Positions 21,866-33,656 of a DNA stretch of 64,000 bases are shown piece after piece; position 1 is the stretch's first letter; the number at the start of each line of letters is the position of its first letter. Made by a program: the position numbers and the translations under genes. The notes under the pieces were generated by a model. The model was given only the letters and a program-made list of their open reading frames with translations, made no database searches and was not told the DNA's origin. The DNA is from Symsagittifera roscoffensis (taxonomy: Eukaryota > Xenacoelomorpha > Acoela > Convolutidae), in the NCBI RefSeq assembly GCF_963678635.1, contig NC_087069.1:28324303-28388302 (forward strand), written 5' to 3'.

Positions 21866-23719
21866 GTGCTGAAGAAGGAGGAAGCATCAAATGAGCCGGC
21901 AATCTCAACCTTTGTGCCTCCTAACCTGGAAACACGCTTGGGAACGGTCCCGACCGTGACAAATGATAGGCTGCAAAGCTCTAGCGAGCCAGGTCAAAGA
22001 ACAGACGTTCAATATCGATTGGGGGAAGTGCCCATGAGGAAAACCATTAATCCTAGACGAAGATTAGGGCCTGTCAACCCGACGGTGGAGAAGACCAGCA
22101 CCTCCAGAACGGATACGAGATCGGAGACGACGAGTACCAGTCGAGAGGAAAGACGCCCTGATAGGAGCTCTTTGATGTGGTCGAGGCCCATACCTTCTCC
22201 CTGGCACATATACAAGGATGATCTGATGAAACTGAACCTTCAGACGGTGAGCTTCGCAGCAGATGTCATGAGGATGCTGAACCGAGCGAGGTTGTCTGTC
22301 AGCGGACTGTACTCGATAACAGGCGTGGATTGGTTAATAGCTGCTGTCATAAACTTCAGCTCCACGACTGCCTTGAGATTTGCTGATCTAGAGGGGCTGC
22401 CCTCGAACAATACAATAGGTCCAGTGAACGCAAGACCATTACAAGACATGAGACTAAAGAGAAACAAGAAGAAAGAAATCGAGAAGAAAGACCCGGGAGA
22501 TTCTTGTCGACGAGGTCACCAATTGGACATCATGTGAAGATTTTCAGACAAGTGAAAGCACCCCCAGGCCACGTGAAAGAAAGGGCGTACCCGAAGCAAG
22601 TGAATTAAGAAGGTGATGGCCAAAGATACGGCGGGTTGAAGGCGATAAAGAAAGATGAGACCATCTTTGCTGTGTACGACAAGGCAGAAATGAAGATTAT
22701 GATAGTGGCGAAGTCAGACTTCGTTCATACCTCCAAGTCTCTGTTTTAGCCGGATGTTATAATGTTGGCAGCGGTCAATTTGGATCTAATGCAATCCGTG
22801 TCAATGGCGATCGGGGTACAAAGACAGACAGAGATGCACCCAATCACAACCGTGTTTGCTGGCATCAATGATCATTTACACAGTAGGGTTTTCCTGAGCA
22901 GACTCAGAGAACCTACGACGGCCGAAAGCGCTGTATGGCCAGCGATAAAAGATATCCTCGAGTCAATGGGTGAAGTAGTGGATACCATGAAAGAGGGTTC
23001 CTTCACCAAGCTGACACCGAGAGCCGTGTTCGCGCTGTCTGCGGGGTATGCACGTCTCCCGGAGGGACAAAAGTTCGTGTGTGCGATTATGGCTTTGCTC
23101 TCGGAAGGGAGATATGATGTGATCATATCGGCCCTAAATCGCGAGATAGATATGGAGAATCTGAGACCACTCAGGGCTGAACTATCTGCGGTGTGGTCGG
23201 ATATCTCGAATGCAATGAGAGGATTCAAGGACCATTCACTACACATGCTAGTGTTGGACGAAGTGCTGGGGTTGGAACTGTCGAACTTCAGTCGATAGCT
23301 CAAGTTGAAGCCAGGAATAGATGACCAAACCACCCATGAATGCAGGTCTCCCGGATGGACTAAAGTTTGTGTATGCGATTGTGGCTTTGCTCTCGGAAGG
23401 GAGATATGATGTGATCATATCGGCCCAAAATCGCGAGATAGAGATGGAGAATCTGAGATCACTCAGGGCTGAACTGCCTGCGGTGTGGTCGGATATCTCG
23501 AATGCAATGAGAGGATTCAAGGACCATTCATTACAAATGCTAGTGTTGGACGAAGTGCTGGGGTTGGAACTGTCCAACTTCAGTCGACAGCTCAAGTCTA
23601 ACCAGTGGCTACACCTAGCTCCTCGATTAGCGGCATTGGGAGCGGATGCTTTTGAGCAAGGCCCAGTAAGGATCAGGAAGATCCATGCCTATTTAGTAAA
23701 GGAGGTGAACCTGGCCTAA
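21866..23719 (+). pseudogene. Element A ORF2, conserved unknown domain X
   Basis: After a disordered, Thr/Arg/Ser-rich stretch (to ~22190) comes a helical domain. GVDWLIAAVINFSSTTALRFADLEGL and GPVNARPL match B (CVDWLKAHEAHFS, GPINYRPL). Further on (frame changes near 22540 and 22750) are TIFAVYDKAEMKIMIVAKSDF, VFAGINDHLHSRVFLSRL, WPAIKDILESMGEV, ALSAGYARLPEGQKFVCAI and LVLDEVLGLELSNFSRQL, each with a clear B partner. The region holds a ~295-bp tandem duplication. The alternating hydrophobic strands and helices suggest a folded globular domain, but I cannot name it. Confidence 0.6.
23050..23600 (+). repeat. ~295-bp tandem duplication inside ORF2 of element A
   Basis: The stretch starting GGTCTCCCGGA(G/T)GGAC near 23052 is repeated from 23346, each copy running to CAGTCGA(T/C)AGCTCAAG. 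I count about 14 differences in ~250 aligned bases. The first copy ends in a TAG that the second does not have. Confidence 0.9.
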
Positions 23720-25241
23720 ATTGCTGAGGAAAAGGCAACCGAATTTGTAAACAGAGTGCGCCAAATTACCCTGGAAACTTTCTGGACCCAGAAAATGAGC
23801 GTGGAAGAAGGCTTTGAACGGACTGATAGCATGCTAGAAGGGTTGGGAGCCGGATGGAACGCGTCCTTCTTGCCGAAAGTCTACCCAAAACTCTCTCGAT
23901 ATTTGATAAAAGAATTCCTCCAAGCAGTAGTGGAAGTATCAATCGTTGGACAACTAGCCTTGTTCGTGACGTTTGAAGCAGAAATTTTCGTGAAAGGACC
24001 GTTGGACTGCTCACCGAAAGAGTTCAGAACTTGCGGTTAGATGGACTTCTAACATTGATCGCGATAACACATGGAAACTTGGGAGGACTGATGAACTTGA
24101 AACGCTACCCAGAGCAGATGAGGGAGATTGTGAGGAAGTTCGACGTGAAGAAAGCCACGGATTGCTGGAATAAGTTAAGCGATTTGAGACATACTCTTAT
24201 CCAGTACCTCCTGCAGCAGAATCATTTGGAACAGGAGAGGATGAGACGATTGAGAGGGAGGAAGACGTGAGACGACATGTTGGGGGCATGCCCCTGCTAA
24301 CTGATCTAAGCTTAGCTATAAGGACCGATCCCTTAGCGTTAGTTGATCAGAGGAGCCACGGAGTTTGTGACAGTAATCTATGGACCAGCAGTCACATTTG
24401 CGTTCCCTGATGTTAAGGTGGAAGCATACAGGAGGTCGGTGCTGCACCTGAACCTCATATCAGCAGTGGACTGAACTGGTGTGAGCAGCACGTGTTGCGA
24501 GAAATCATGAGCGAAGATCTGTTGTTTGCAAAAATATCGGAGCCAGACATGACGGTCGTCAACTTCGACGATCACTTCCTTGATCGTATGGGAGTAGTAG
24601 AGAGAGGGCACATTGAGGTATTTCCGAAGCTCTGGAATCTAAGGCCCTATGACAAGACAAATGGTGAGATCACAAGAACTCCTCGTCTCACTGCAGCATA
24701 CCACAAGGTGAGAGAAGAGACGAAAGGTTGGGGTGATTACAAGAAGCTGCCAGAGGAGATCCCTGAATTCCCTCTGATAAGAAGGATGTTGCTCGGAGCA
24801 GTCTCCGTAGTTCAAACTCCTAGGTTGAGAGCGTTTGAGTCCAATGAAAGGAGGGTAACGAAATTCGCGGAAACGATGGATCCATGTTTTGTGGGCAGAA
24901 ATGCCGCAGTGTTACAGCATACGCGATTTGCTTACACGGATCAAGCGACGAGAAGGCGAATAAGCAATGCCGCGACTCCTAAGCCTGGAGGATTTGACAG
25001 AGAATTGGCGGAATTGAATTTAGCGCCTATGAGTATGAGAGGCAGAGCTGAATTACCTGAGGCCTCCCTGATTTTGACGTATGTGAAACCAGAGTTAACA
25101 GTGGGAGGAACGCTACAGACGAGAACCTTCCTAGCACCCTTCGGTTATGAGGATATCATAGTAGTCTATGGAGAAGAGGAAGATCAGTCAGTCGGCAGGC
25201 TGGCTAATCATGCCGAAATTTCCGGAAGGGGCCAGAACTGA
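23720..25241 (+). pseudogene. Element A ORF2, conserved unknown domain Y
   Basis: Pieces in three frames align with B 47100-48450: LRLDGLLTLIAITHGNLGGLM (B: LRIDGYLTLVLLTHGELVAF), LIQYLLQQNHL (B: LVEYLLMHNRHL), GMPLLTDLSLAIRTDPLAL (24285-24340), VTVIYGPAVTFAFPD (24367-24410), LFAKISEPDMTVVNF and KLWNLRPY (B: KFWNLNPL). The last 249-residue frame (24492-25241) is the longest intact piece. The hydrophobic helix/strand pattern suggests an enzyme or capsid-like fold, but no catalytic signature is evident to me. Confidence 0.55.
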
Positions 25242-26565
25242 AATGCAAGGGCACCCAAATTCGAAAGATAGATCAGAAGGAGATGATGGGCAGGGATGAA
25301 GCCATCGATCGGAGCAACCTATGCATCAGGACCCCGATCAAGCTGAGGAGGAAGACGATAAGGCATCGACTGGAGGAATATCAAGCCTAGATTTCAATTT
25401 CCTCAGTGATTTTGAAAACAACGCGGATGCGTTGGAAACGACTGAGCCAGCAAACGAAGGTACTTCGAACTGGAACCTCCGTCGGCTTTTGTGGAAATGA
25501 TCCGGAACTTGCCGGAGAGCAGCTCTTTGGGCAATTCTAAAGACAACGAACAAAGACACCTAATGGAATCACCAAGGAGAAGAAGAATAGAAGGCGCTGC
25601 CAGAGTACTCTTCTTGGGAACGTTACCCGAAGAAGAGTGGGAGGTGCATCACCGAGACCATGAAATAAGGCCATGATGTAGATTGGACAGAGTGCCCATC
25701 ATGGAAGAAGTCTGGACAGTAGTTCAGAGCTACGGAACCCAGTCCATTTTGAAAGTAGGTCTCAACAGACCACTAGTGAGGGAAGTCCTTGACAAACACG
25801 ACGAGTGTGAAGGGAGATTGAGTGAGTTGTTGATCGACTCAGCCACTGACGAAAGTGAGGCAAACTTTTCTATCAAGATGACGCCGCAAGAAGATAAAGG
25901 AGAAGTGGTATATCTGAAGAGAACCGAAATTGGGATCGAAATTGTTGATTGACAAAATCAATGAAATTAAGATGAAACTAGGCAGCAAAGTGATACCGAG
26001 GAGAGCGGGAAAGACGAAGGTGGATTCGGAAATATCGATAAAAGCTGTCAACTCAGCGAAAGGAAAACGAGTCGAAGAAGTCATGGATTTGGGACAAGGT
26101 GATGATCGATTGCCTGACACACACAGAATATTGACTGATGTAGCGATGGTACCACCCATTCTCATGGCAGGGTTAAAATCAACCGGTTATAAATATAAGA
26201 GGAGTGATCGCACTCTGACTGGAGCAACATTAGAAATGGAAATACTTAGCCAATGTGGAGAGAGTACCAAGAAAGACTTTAAACAGTCTCCCATGAACCA
26301 CGGAAAGGGAAGTGTTGTAGGACAGCTAGTACCAGTGGAATATAACCAACTGACAGTGTCGGAGACTGTATCAATAGATGAACCCGCCGGTGGATACATG
26401 GAGATGTTGGAATACAGAAACTCGGCCACAGGACACTTAGTGGCTCTGGAAGACAAAAGTGCCATTGAAGGTTATCTGGAGACGATGACGCAGGGCACCA
26501 CCCTCAAGCAGAAGGCACACGGGACTCGTCTGAGATGCCGGCAGAAACGATCGAGCAATTGGTGA
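25242..26565 (+). pseudogene. Element A ORF2, acidic variable region
   Basis: Short frames broken by stops near 25260, 25675 and 25950, rich in Glu, Lys, Asp and Ser. Similarity to B 48700-50100 is weak (LLIDKINEIKMKLGSKVIPRR against LLDKMIKLRATEQKTK; IEQ-like ends). It is probably a linker. No domain recognised. Confidence 0.45.
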
Positions 26566-28547
26566 GTCTTCCATAGAAAGCAGTAGTGATACGGTACTTC
26601 GAAGAAGAAATGAGGACTACGCTGAAGATATCAGTACCTCATGTGAGAACTGAATTACAACTGAGATTCGCCAGGTGCATGATCGGACTGACTCGCGGGG
26701 AACATGATTCAGAAGAAAGGAAGAGATCAAAAGAAGAAAAGGTATTCCTGATGACGAGCATGAGGGGCCTGATAACCCAAGAGGGAGCAGCAGTAGCGTG
26801 CGCGAAGCGGAGAGACGCTCTCTGTTTCATCCGATTTATGATAGAGCAAATTTCAGTGACAGCATTGAACACTTGTGTCAAGATGCTGAGAGGGGACGAT
26901 AAACGAGTGATAGCCTTACTCTTGCTAGCACTGCTGGATATGTATCAAAGCAAACCAATGCGAGTAAACATGAGAGAACCCGTGGAACTTGAACCCATGA
27001 GAAAAATAGACGAAATAAGGAGATTCTCAAACAAGGAGCTGAGGCTCACTAAGGAATCTATGGGAGCACTGCCGAAATCCAGTGAATACTGTGGAATGAT
27101 CAGAAAGAAGTCATACAGTAAGAAGTCATCAGAAAGAAGTCATACAGTGTCCGGAGTCATAGGGATAGCGTACAACCCTTTCCTAAGTGAAGACATACGC
27201 GATTGCTTCTTTGATTACAAGCAAGCAGTGTTGCTAAGGTTCTGTACGTCGTGAATTGCAGCAATTAAAAGCGCTGATACTCCGCAGACCAAGCTGGGAC
27301 TAGTCTTAGAAGAAAATGTGGCTGCACCTTCAGTGCCAGAATCCGACAAACGAGTGGAGTTTGGATTGGGATTCTCAGAAGAATTACTGAGAACGAGCTT
27401 GATGGTAGTGTGGGAACTGATGAGACCATCGTGGTGTCTTAGTCCCAACCCTGATTCGATACTACAGGCAACACAAGATGTGCAGAGGGAACTAAATTCA
27501 GACTGTAACCTGCGTGATCTTAATATCATATATAATGCGATGACAACATCCTCTAAGAGCAATGGGGAAGACAAAGTTGAGTTGCCTGGCTGGGTACCAG
27601 AAGACTGAGTCAAACCTGGTAGCTGTCTCGCCGAAGTCTGCGGACTGAAAGGTCGCATTTGTGGAAGCATGGATTGCGTGAAAACCCTGGAGAAACAACA
27701 CAAGCAATTGACGATATTGTTTGGGATTATTCTGATGAAAGCAAAAACGGAAACGGAACTGATCGCAGGTTGCCATGGAGAAGCCGAGGTGAATCTAGTG
27801 ACTGCACTAGGATTCTACATCATGTTTGGTTCTTTAGAGTCACTATTGAATCTAGAACATAAACATGAGATGGTCACAGCCACCAGCGTAGAAGTGTTCC
27901 CAGGAGTTTTGCAGACTGAGCAAAAGCACATAGAAAAATGGAGGGAAGCGATCGAGGCAAAATTGAACATCAGACAAAGTGAAACTTATCGTAGACCACC
28001 GGGAGCACGATATTTTGTGGGATAGATGTTAGCTCCAATGTGCAAGAGCAGATACCCAGTGCATTTCGTAGCTGTGGATGTGAAAAGTACGAGCATGATC
28101 GTAGATCAAGCCTTCTCAGTGCCAAAGTGTGTAAGAATAGCGAGAATATCAGAAAAGTCTTACAAGTTACTGTGCAAATTGTTCTCAGCAGTTCCAGAGA
28201 GATTTAAGGAGGAGTTAGAATCGATACTGGGAAAGAAGTTCATGGGATACGTCAGTGAGAACTTCAGTGACTTTGAAAGACAAAAACAGAAAGGATCAAC
28301 CGGTACGGATTACAATACAGTAGATGAGAATGATGAAGTCCACCGAGTGAGGATGGAAGTGGAACCACTTCTGGAAGCTTCGGGAAAGCGTACTTGGAGG
28401 AGCATCATGTTGACCCATGATGAGTTTCTCTGCCATTGCTTGCTGCAAACATGGTGGTACCCCGGGAGTAGTAATCTGGTGTTGATCTGGGACTCTGGAG
28501 AGCTGCTCTCCATGGGTTTACCAGACTCACGCGGCCCATTACGATAG
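26566..28547 (+). pseudogene. Element A ORF2, conserved unknown domain Z
   Basis: One frame (phase of 26586) is open almost throughout, broken only by stops near 27252, 27606 and 28023 and by brief gaps. Landmarks shared with B: YFEEEMRT ... TELQLRFA (B YFEDAMRT ... AGQLTFA), KRRDALCFIRFMI (B RRKDATCFLRWIM), GVIGIAYNPFL (B identical but for two residues), and VWELMRPSWCLSP (B VWKLLRPSWCPYP). Then follow FSVPKCVRIARIS and EPLLEASGKRTWRS. About 650 residues; no known family. The run of shared W, C and aromatic residues is typical of a conserved fold. Confidence 0.6.
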
Positions 28548-29175
28548 TGTTAGTGGGAGTTATGATGGCGATACGATCGCTGGAAGCTCACGTGAGGAGA
28601 ACAATAGACAGGAGGCGCCAACGAGAGAACAATTACAGAAATTGGATTGTCTAAAAGATTTAGATCTTTTTGAGACAATGTGCAAGATCCTGAACATTCC
28701 GATGTAAGTGAAAAAGATATTGGCAAGAAGACGATTGATGCCATGGTTTAGATCCAACATGACTGCATGGTTGTACGAATATGCCAAGAAGCATATGTCG
28801 AAGCACGTCAGAGTGTACAGTACGTATCAGCTGGACATTGGGGCAGGAGCTTTCAAGAAAGCTTTCGTAACTCATCTGAATGCAGTGACCACCGCCGTAA
28901 AGAGAATCTTCAGGATGAGTGAACGTAATGGAAGGGAGAACGAAGAGATGTTGAAGGAAGATTTGGAGAGAAATGTGTCGTTATGCATCCACAACAGCTT
29001 CTGCCGAAACAGAGAATCTAACGTGGACCCGCTACCTTGTTGTAAGCAAAGAGGAGAAGAGCAGAAGTGTTGGAGGACTGCTTCCAACAGCGTCAGAATA
29101 GCTACCGATGTGTTACAAGACACAGAAACTGAGAGTGCAGAGTCAATGTCGCAGGAGGAGGAGATGGAACATTGA
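28548..29175 (+). pseudogene. Element A ORF2, C-terminus
   Basis: The frame of 28708 is open for 155 residues to TGA at 29173: RRLMPWFRSNMTAWLYEYAKKH, AFKKAFVTHLNAVTTAVKRI, LERNVSLCIHNSFCRNRES and an acidic tail. All blocks recur in order in B (RIRFFPWFRATLTSWLYMV, KNVSLNLHNSFCLNRES). The upstream part (28548-28700) is out of frame and decayed. This is the true end of ORF2; only AT-rich sequence follows. Confidence 0.6.
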
Positions 29176-29885
29176 CAAATGGCCGAAAAACAAGATGCAA
29201 AAAGAAAGAAAATTAGAAGAATTTAGAAGTTTTAGAACTTCTAAATGACGAAAAAAGAAGAAGCAAAGAGCTGACGAAGAGAGAAGAAGTTAAAACTCAG
29301 AATTGTTTTGGATGTGACAAAAAACTCAAGTGAGAAACTAAGCAACCCTGTAATTGAAAACTGAAAGAAAACATTTAGTTGAGTTTTGAACGTTGAAGAA
29401 TTTATTGTATTTATAAATTTGCGTTCTGATTTTAGCGGCTGATCACTTTGTGGTGACATGAAAGACTTGGATAATCTTTTGAAGAGGGAGCTTGTTTCAT
29501 TGTTCTTTCTAACCACAGATTTCCTTAATTTTAATATTCAGGACCAATAACAACTAAAATTTCCGAAGGGAAGAAGCATAGTAGGATAATTTTAGCTTGT
29601 TGATTGGCAGGACTGTCCTGCAAATTAACACCTTTTAAAACCTAGGAGAAAAAGTTTTCAATCAGGGCATTAAAAAATTGTTTTAGTTTAAGTCATACCC
29701 TCGAAAGTGCAGATTAGTGAGAGAATTTGGAAGGATGTAGTAGTGTAGTATGATGCCATTTATATTCTGCAGTGAGTCGATATGACGTGGATAAAAGTGA
29801 TTTAGTGCATTTTGTAAATTCTGTTCGATGGCACTGTACCAATTTTACGAAGACTACGAGACTCAATGGGGACATTGACCGGGCT
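29176..29885 (+). other. 3' untranslated region of element A
   Basis: About 700 bp of AT-rich sequence with no gene. It begins with A/G-rich runs (AGAAGAATTTAGAAG) and ends in ATTGACCGGGCT before the purine tract. Confidence 0.6.
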
Positions 29886-29897
29886 GTCCGGGGAGTA
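29886..29897 (+). promoter_or_regulatory. Polypurine-tract-like motif before the 3' LTR
   Basis: GTCCGGGGAGTA lies directly against the TGTGAC start of the 3' LTR, the position of the plus-strand primer in LTR retrotransposons. The core GTCCGGGGAG also occurs five to six times inside elements A and B. Confidence 0.65.
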
Positions 29898-30806
29898 TGT
29901 GACGTTCTACCAGAATTGACATAAAGACAGTTTCGGAGGGCTAGCAGCTAACCTTCCGAATTGGCAGTTTTAGAGGGTTAACAGTGTTATTCAGACGATT
30001 AGACGAACCGTGAAGGCTAGAATATTCTGTTATTTTAATTTTTTTTAAATCTCGAATGATGACGTCATATTTCCGAGAAACTTCAAAAACGACCATTTTG
30101 GAAAAAATCCAAAAAAATGAGAACAACGACAGAAGTTGCGAAAACAACAACAATAATTGCGAGAAAAACGAAGATACGACAAAGTATTAGCAGAAACCGC
30201 CCCGAGTTGCAACTATTGTGTCGCTAGAATTGTTGCAAGGCCATTCACAACAACAGTGAAGGGTGGAAACCAGCCTTCCGGAGAGGAGATAAGGGTGTTA
30301 TTTCCCCGGATTCAGGAATCCGGAGGCGTCTCGGGACTTCAACTTAAACCATTTTATATAAAGTTTTAGCTTCCCGATTATATTGATTATGTTCTGAATT
30401 CAATTTATTTAACATCCGAATTCATTTTCTGACGATGAGAAGCTAGGAGTCGGGGGAAGGGGTTGATCCATGTTCGATGGAGATGATGATTTTTATCTAC
30501 TGAACAAAAACAATCGTAATATAACAAATAGTAATAACCCTGTTTTTAGGAGTCACCTCGTGGTCTGGGGATACTGAGACCCAGCCATGAGCTCACTATT
30601 CTTGCATATATTTAATTTAATTTAAGTGTTTTGACCGAAGCCGAAAGCAGTAACATTTTTGTCGATCCGATGTTAGAAAGACCACCAAAAGAACTGGCTT
30701 TGGTAGAGACGGTGAAAAGCATGTAGAGCTCTGTTTAGACGTTGACCAGTCGTCTTAGAACCTAGCTTTATTTTCCGTCGGTGTGTACTTCCGGGCAAAT
30801 GTTACA
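29898..30806 (+). repeat. 3' LTR of element A
   Basis: Collinear with 5053-5949 from TGTGAC to GTTACA, with scattered substitutions and small indels (for example an extra TATTGATTATG-type segment near 30380). It is followed by ATTC and then by PLE coding sequence. Confidence 0.88.
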
Positions 30807-33123
30807 TTCTGGCCTTCGGTAATTAAAAACTTAAATCCTAGGGGACAAAGACAAACAACAACAGTCAAAGAGACCCATCAGAGAAGCTAATGAAACTATC
30901 AGAAAGGCAAAACCGACCTCTAGGGAAGGAAGGTGAGGGTTCGGTAAGAGCTCTTGATGATGTTGATTTACCAAATTGGGTACAACAAGTGTTGGTATTA
31001 GGGCCGAAACATCCCGTCAAATTAAATTTAATGAGACACACTTTCTCGCCGACATTGACATCTTTCTATCGGATCTCAAAAATCGTAAAGTCCCCGGGGA
31101 GGCCCTTTGTGAGATCGAAGCTGTGGTAAAAGCCTATGCTAAAAGGGTAAAACAAACACCATCTGACAAAGGCGTTGAGCAGGCCCGAAAGTATCTGAAG
31201 AGTAATGGATTAGTTGCGGTACCGTATGACAAAGGCGTGGGTTTTGTGTAATGAGGAAGGACACCTACGAGAACAAATTGTCGGGTACACTAGATTCAAA
31301 TCAATTCAGCAAGAGTAAAGGAGCAGGTGATGCGATTGTTTTGAAGATAGAAGGAGACATCAATAGGAAGTTGTTGGCTATGAGGAAAAAAGACGAAAGA
31401 AATGAGAATCTCTACACAAGGATGAGGTTTACTGGGGTGCAGCCCGCCAGGCTTTATGGGCTGGCGAAAGTGCATAAAGTGAATACCCTATTAAGACAGG
31501 TCCTCTCCTGGCCTGGTAGCTCTCATTATAACTTGAACAAGGATCTTGCCCAATTTTTCGAGAAAATTGAGGGCGCAAACATCGAAACCAACACACTAGA
31601 TGCGAGAGAAATCTTAGAGAGCACTAATCTTGAGCCCAATGAAAATTTGACATCTCTAGATAGGAAGAGCTTGTATACAAAAGTTCCACTGAAAAAAGCA
31701 GTAGACATAGCTCTGAGAAAACTGTATGAGCAAGACGAACCACCATCAATTGCTATGAAAACTATGAAGAGATTGTTGAACATGGCAGTTAGTCAAGTCC
31801 ATTCCAAGTGCAATGAAACATGGTACGTTCAGAAAGATGGTTTGGCAATGGGGGCATCTCTTGTCGTTATTTTAGCAAATATTTGGCTGAAGAAATACGA
31901 AACTGCACTATCGAGGGATGTTCCCGAAATGTTTTTGGCCGGGAAAGATCTTAACGAAATATGTCCCGAGTGCAATAAGAAAGTCGCGTACAGGTCAAAA
32001 GGTATAGAATGTGAATGCTGTTTGAACTGGTATCACGTAAAATGCGGTGATATATCAGATGACGAGTTTCGAAATATAAGTGAAACCGTCTGGTACTGTA
32101 GAAAATTCATCGCAATAAGAGAGAAAATTAGGTCAGTGCAGCAAGCTAAGTATTTCTCCGTTGCTTTGACGATATAGTGAGAACAGTGAATGGTGATCCT
32201 GAAAAAGTGCTACGGGCTGCAAACTTACTATATCCAAATTTACAGTTCCCAATAGAGACACCAAACACAAACGGAAAATTGGCATTTTTGGATTTAAAAA
32301 TTAGTATTGACAAAAGCAGGAAAATTAACTGTGGGTGGTATCAAAAAACAACAGATACAGGTACCATACTAAATTTTAGAAGCTGCGCCCCCTTTAGTAC
32401 AAGAGAAGTGTGATTGAAGGAACTGTTCACCGGGTTTTCCACTGTACGTTAACATGGGAAGAATATAATAAAGCTATGAATATCAACCGTGAGCAGTGGT
32501 TGGATAACCAATATCCGGAAATTTGGTCGTCGCGGGTTGCATCCCATGCCCTTGAAAAGATCATCAGGGAGAGCAAAAACAAAAAGAACATGGCTGAGAA
32601 AAAGAAACCCTGTGATTATAGCAGTGATTCACCACCCATCTTGATGGTCCAATATAGGAGGACACACAGTCAGACTTTAGCAAAAAAAGTGCGCGATATC
32701 ACCAATGCGCAGATAATATTCACGGCGAGTAAAATGAAAACTTGTATGCCCTCTCTAAAATTCTCCCTTTCCAATGAACTGAAATCAAAAGTGGCGTACA
32801 GACTTGAATGTTGTGGGTGCAAATCCATCTATTTTGGCCAGACGGTCCGACGTCTCACCACAACGATTGAGGAACACCGAAAAGAGGATACCCCTGTTGG
32901 ACAGCATATAAGGCAGTGTGGTAGTGAGAGTGGTAAGTCCGAGTTTAATTTGGAAATAATCGACCAGGCGTCGTCTAGCAGCATCAAGTTACTTACATTA
33001 GAGGCGCTGCACATAAGGAAAGAGAGACCGGCAATTAACACGCGCGACGAGTTAAGAAGTAGGGAGCTGACACTGAGGCTACAGTTCCAGAATCGAAAAA
33101 TTCTGGCTAAAAACAAAACTTGA
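30807..33123 (+). pseudogene. Penelope-like element copy 1: RT with PHD finger and GIY-YIG endonuclease
   Basis: In order: VLGPKHPVK and FNETHFLADID (30980-31060), PARLYGLAKVHK near 31445, motif A LTSLDRKSLYTKVPL near 31645-31690, motif B DGLAMGAS near 31835-31860, a PHD-type finger at 31962-32099, motif C as FDD at 32165-32173 in a shifted frame, and FLDLKISID near 32290. Then WYQKTTDTGTILNF near 32335, GTVHRVF near 32415, and the GIY-YIG nuclease (SIYFGQTVRRL, 32825-32860) with VGQHI. RT followed by GIY-YIG is the hallmark of Penelope-like elements. Frameshifts near 31010, 31250, 32150 and 32400 make it inactive. The last PHD ligand is lost (WYCRKF). This is the 3' half of the element begun at 4.6 kb. 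Confidence 0.88.
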
Positions 33124-33656
33124 AATAACTTACATGTTAGCATGAAAATTAGCGACAAAACGAAATCGTAAAAACAAAAAAAGGTGAAAACTCTCAGAAA
33201 TTTTTGAAAAAATGTTTAAAGATGTTACATAACAGTTGTTACACAATTTCAATAATTTTTGTAAAGTTTTGATTGGTTGAATTTTTTAAATTTTGAATTA
33301 ATGGTGAGTATGACACTTTTTATGATCTTTGATGAGTTTGTACAGATAGTTTAGAATTTTTAAAACCAGAAGATGCACAAAAATGTGCGAAAAAGTTTGT
33401 TTGAATTTACAATTTTAATGCATTCTCATAATAATTTTGATATTAATTGATTACAGAAGTTAAAACATTATAAAAGACCTTTAAGCAGTTCTAAACAAAA
33501 AACAACATTTTTCCACCAATCAAATTTCACCATTATTACGTAAGAATTCGGTAATCTTTAGTTTTCCTCATATTTCTGAGATTTTTAACCTTACATAGCT
33601 TTTCCGTATATTAATATTTCGATTTTAATTTTTTTTCGGTTGACATGTTCGATTTT
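33124..33656. other. 3' untranslated sequence between two tail-to-tail PLE copies
   Basis: AT-rich, no gene. The left part resembles the 3' flank of PLE copy 3 (GTTTGATTGGTTGAAT against ATTTGATTGGTCAGAA). The right part is presumably the 3' end of the minus-strand copy. Confidence 0.45.
33367..33400 (+). ncRNA. Degenerate hammerhead-like motif in PLE copy 1 3' end
   Basis: CAGAAGA, then a GCACA/TGTGC stem, then GAAA. This is the same layout as the better copy at 54957, but with two changes in the CTGATGA core. It sits in the 3' flank of the PLE, where hammerhead motifs are known in this class. Confidence 0.3.

Larger units (their letters stand above)
5053..30806 (+). mobile_element. Element A: ~25.8-kb Ty3/gypsy-type LTR retrotransposon
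   Basis: Two direct repeats of ~0.9 kb bound the element, both starting TGTGAC and ending GTTACA. The 4-bp sequence ATTC flanks both sides (5049-5052 and 30806-30809, sharing the terminal A). A purine tract precedes the 3' repeat. Inside, in order: a 2.85-kb non-coding leader, gag with two CCHC knuckles, protease, RT (tandemly duplicated), RNase H, DD35E integrase, a macrodomain remnant, and ~9 kb of further coding remnants (ORF2). The RT-RNase H-integrase order fits Ty3/gypsy. The size is far beyond the usual 5-10 kb, comparable to Ogre elements of plants and the giant gypsy elements reported from planarians. Nine mismatches in the first ~119 aligned LTR bases, plus many stops, mark an old, dead copy. 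Confidence 0.88.

Noticed and set aside
20125-29175. ORF2 as a retroviral envelope gene
   Set aside because: The position fits, but I see no signal peptide, cleavage site or C-terminal anchor; blocks are cytosolic in look and one is SGNH-like.
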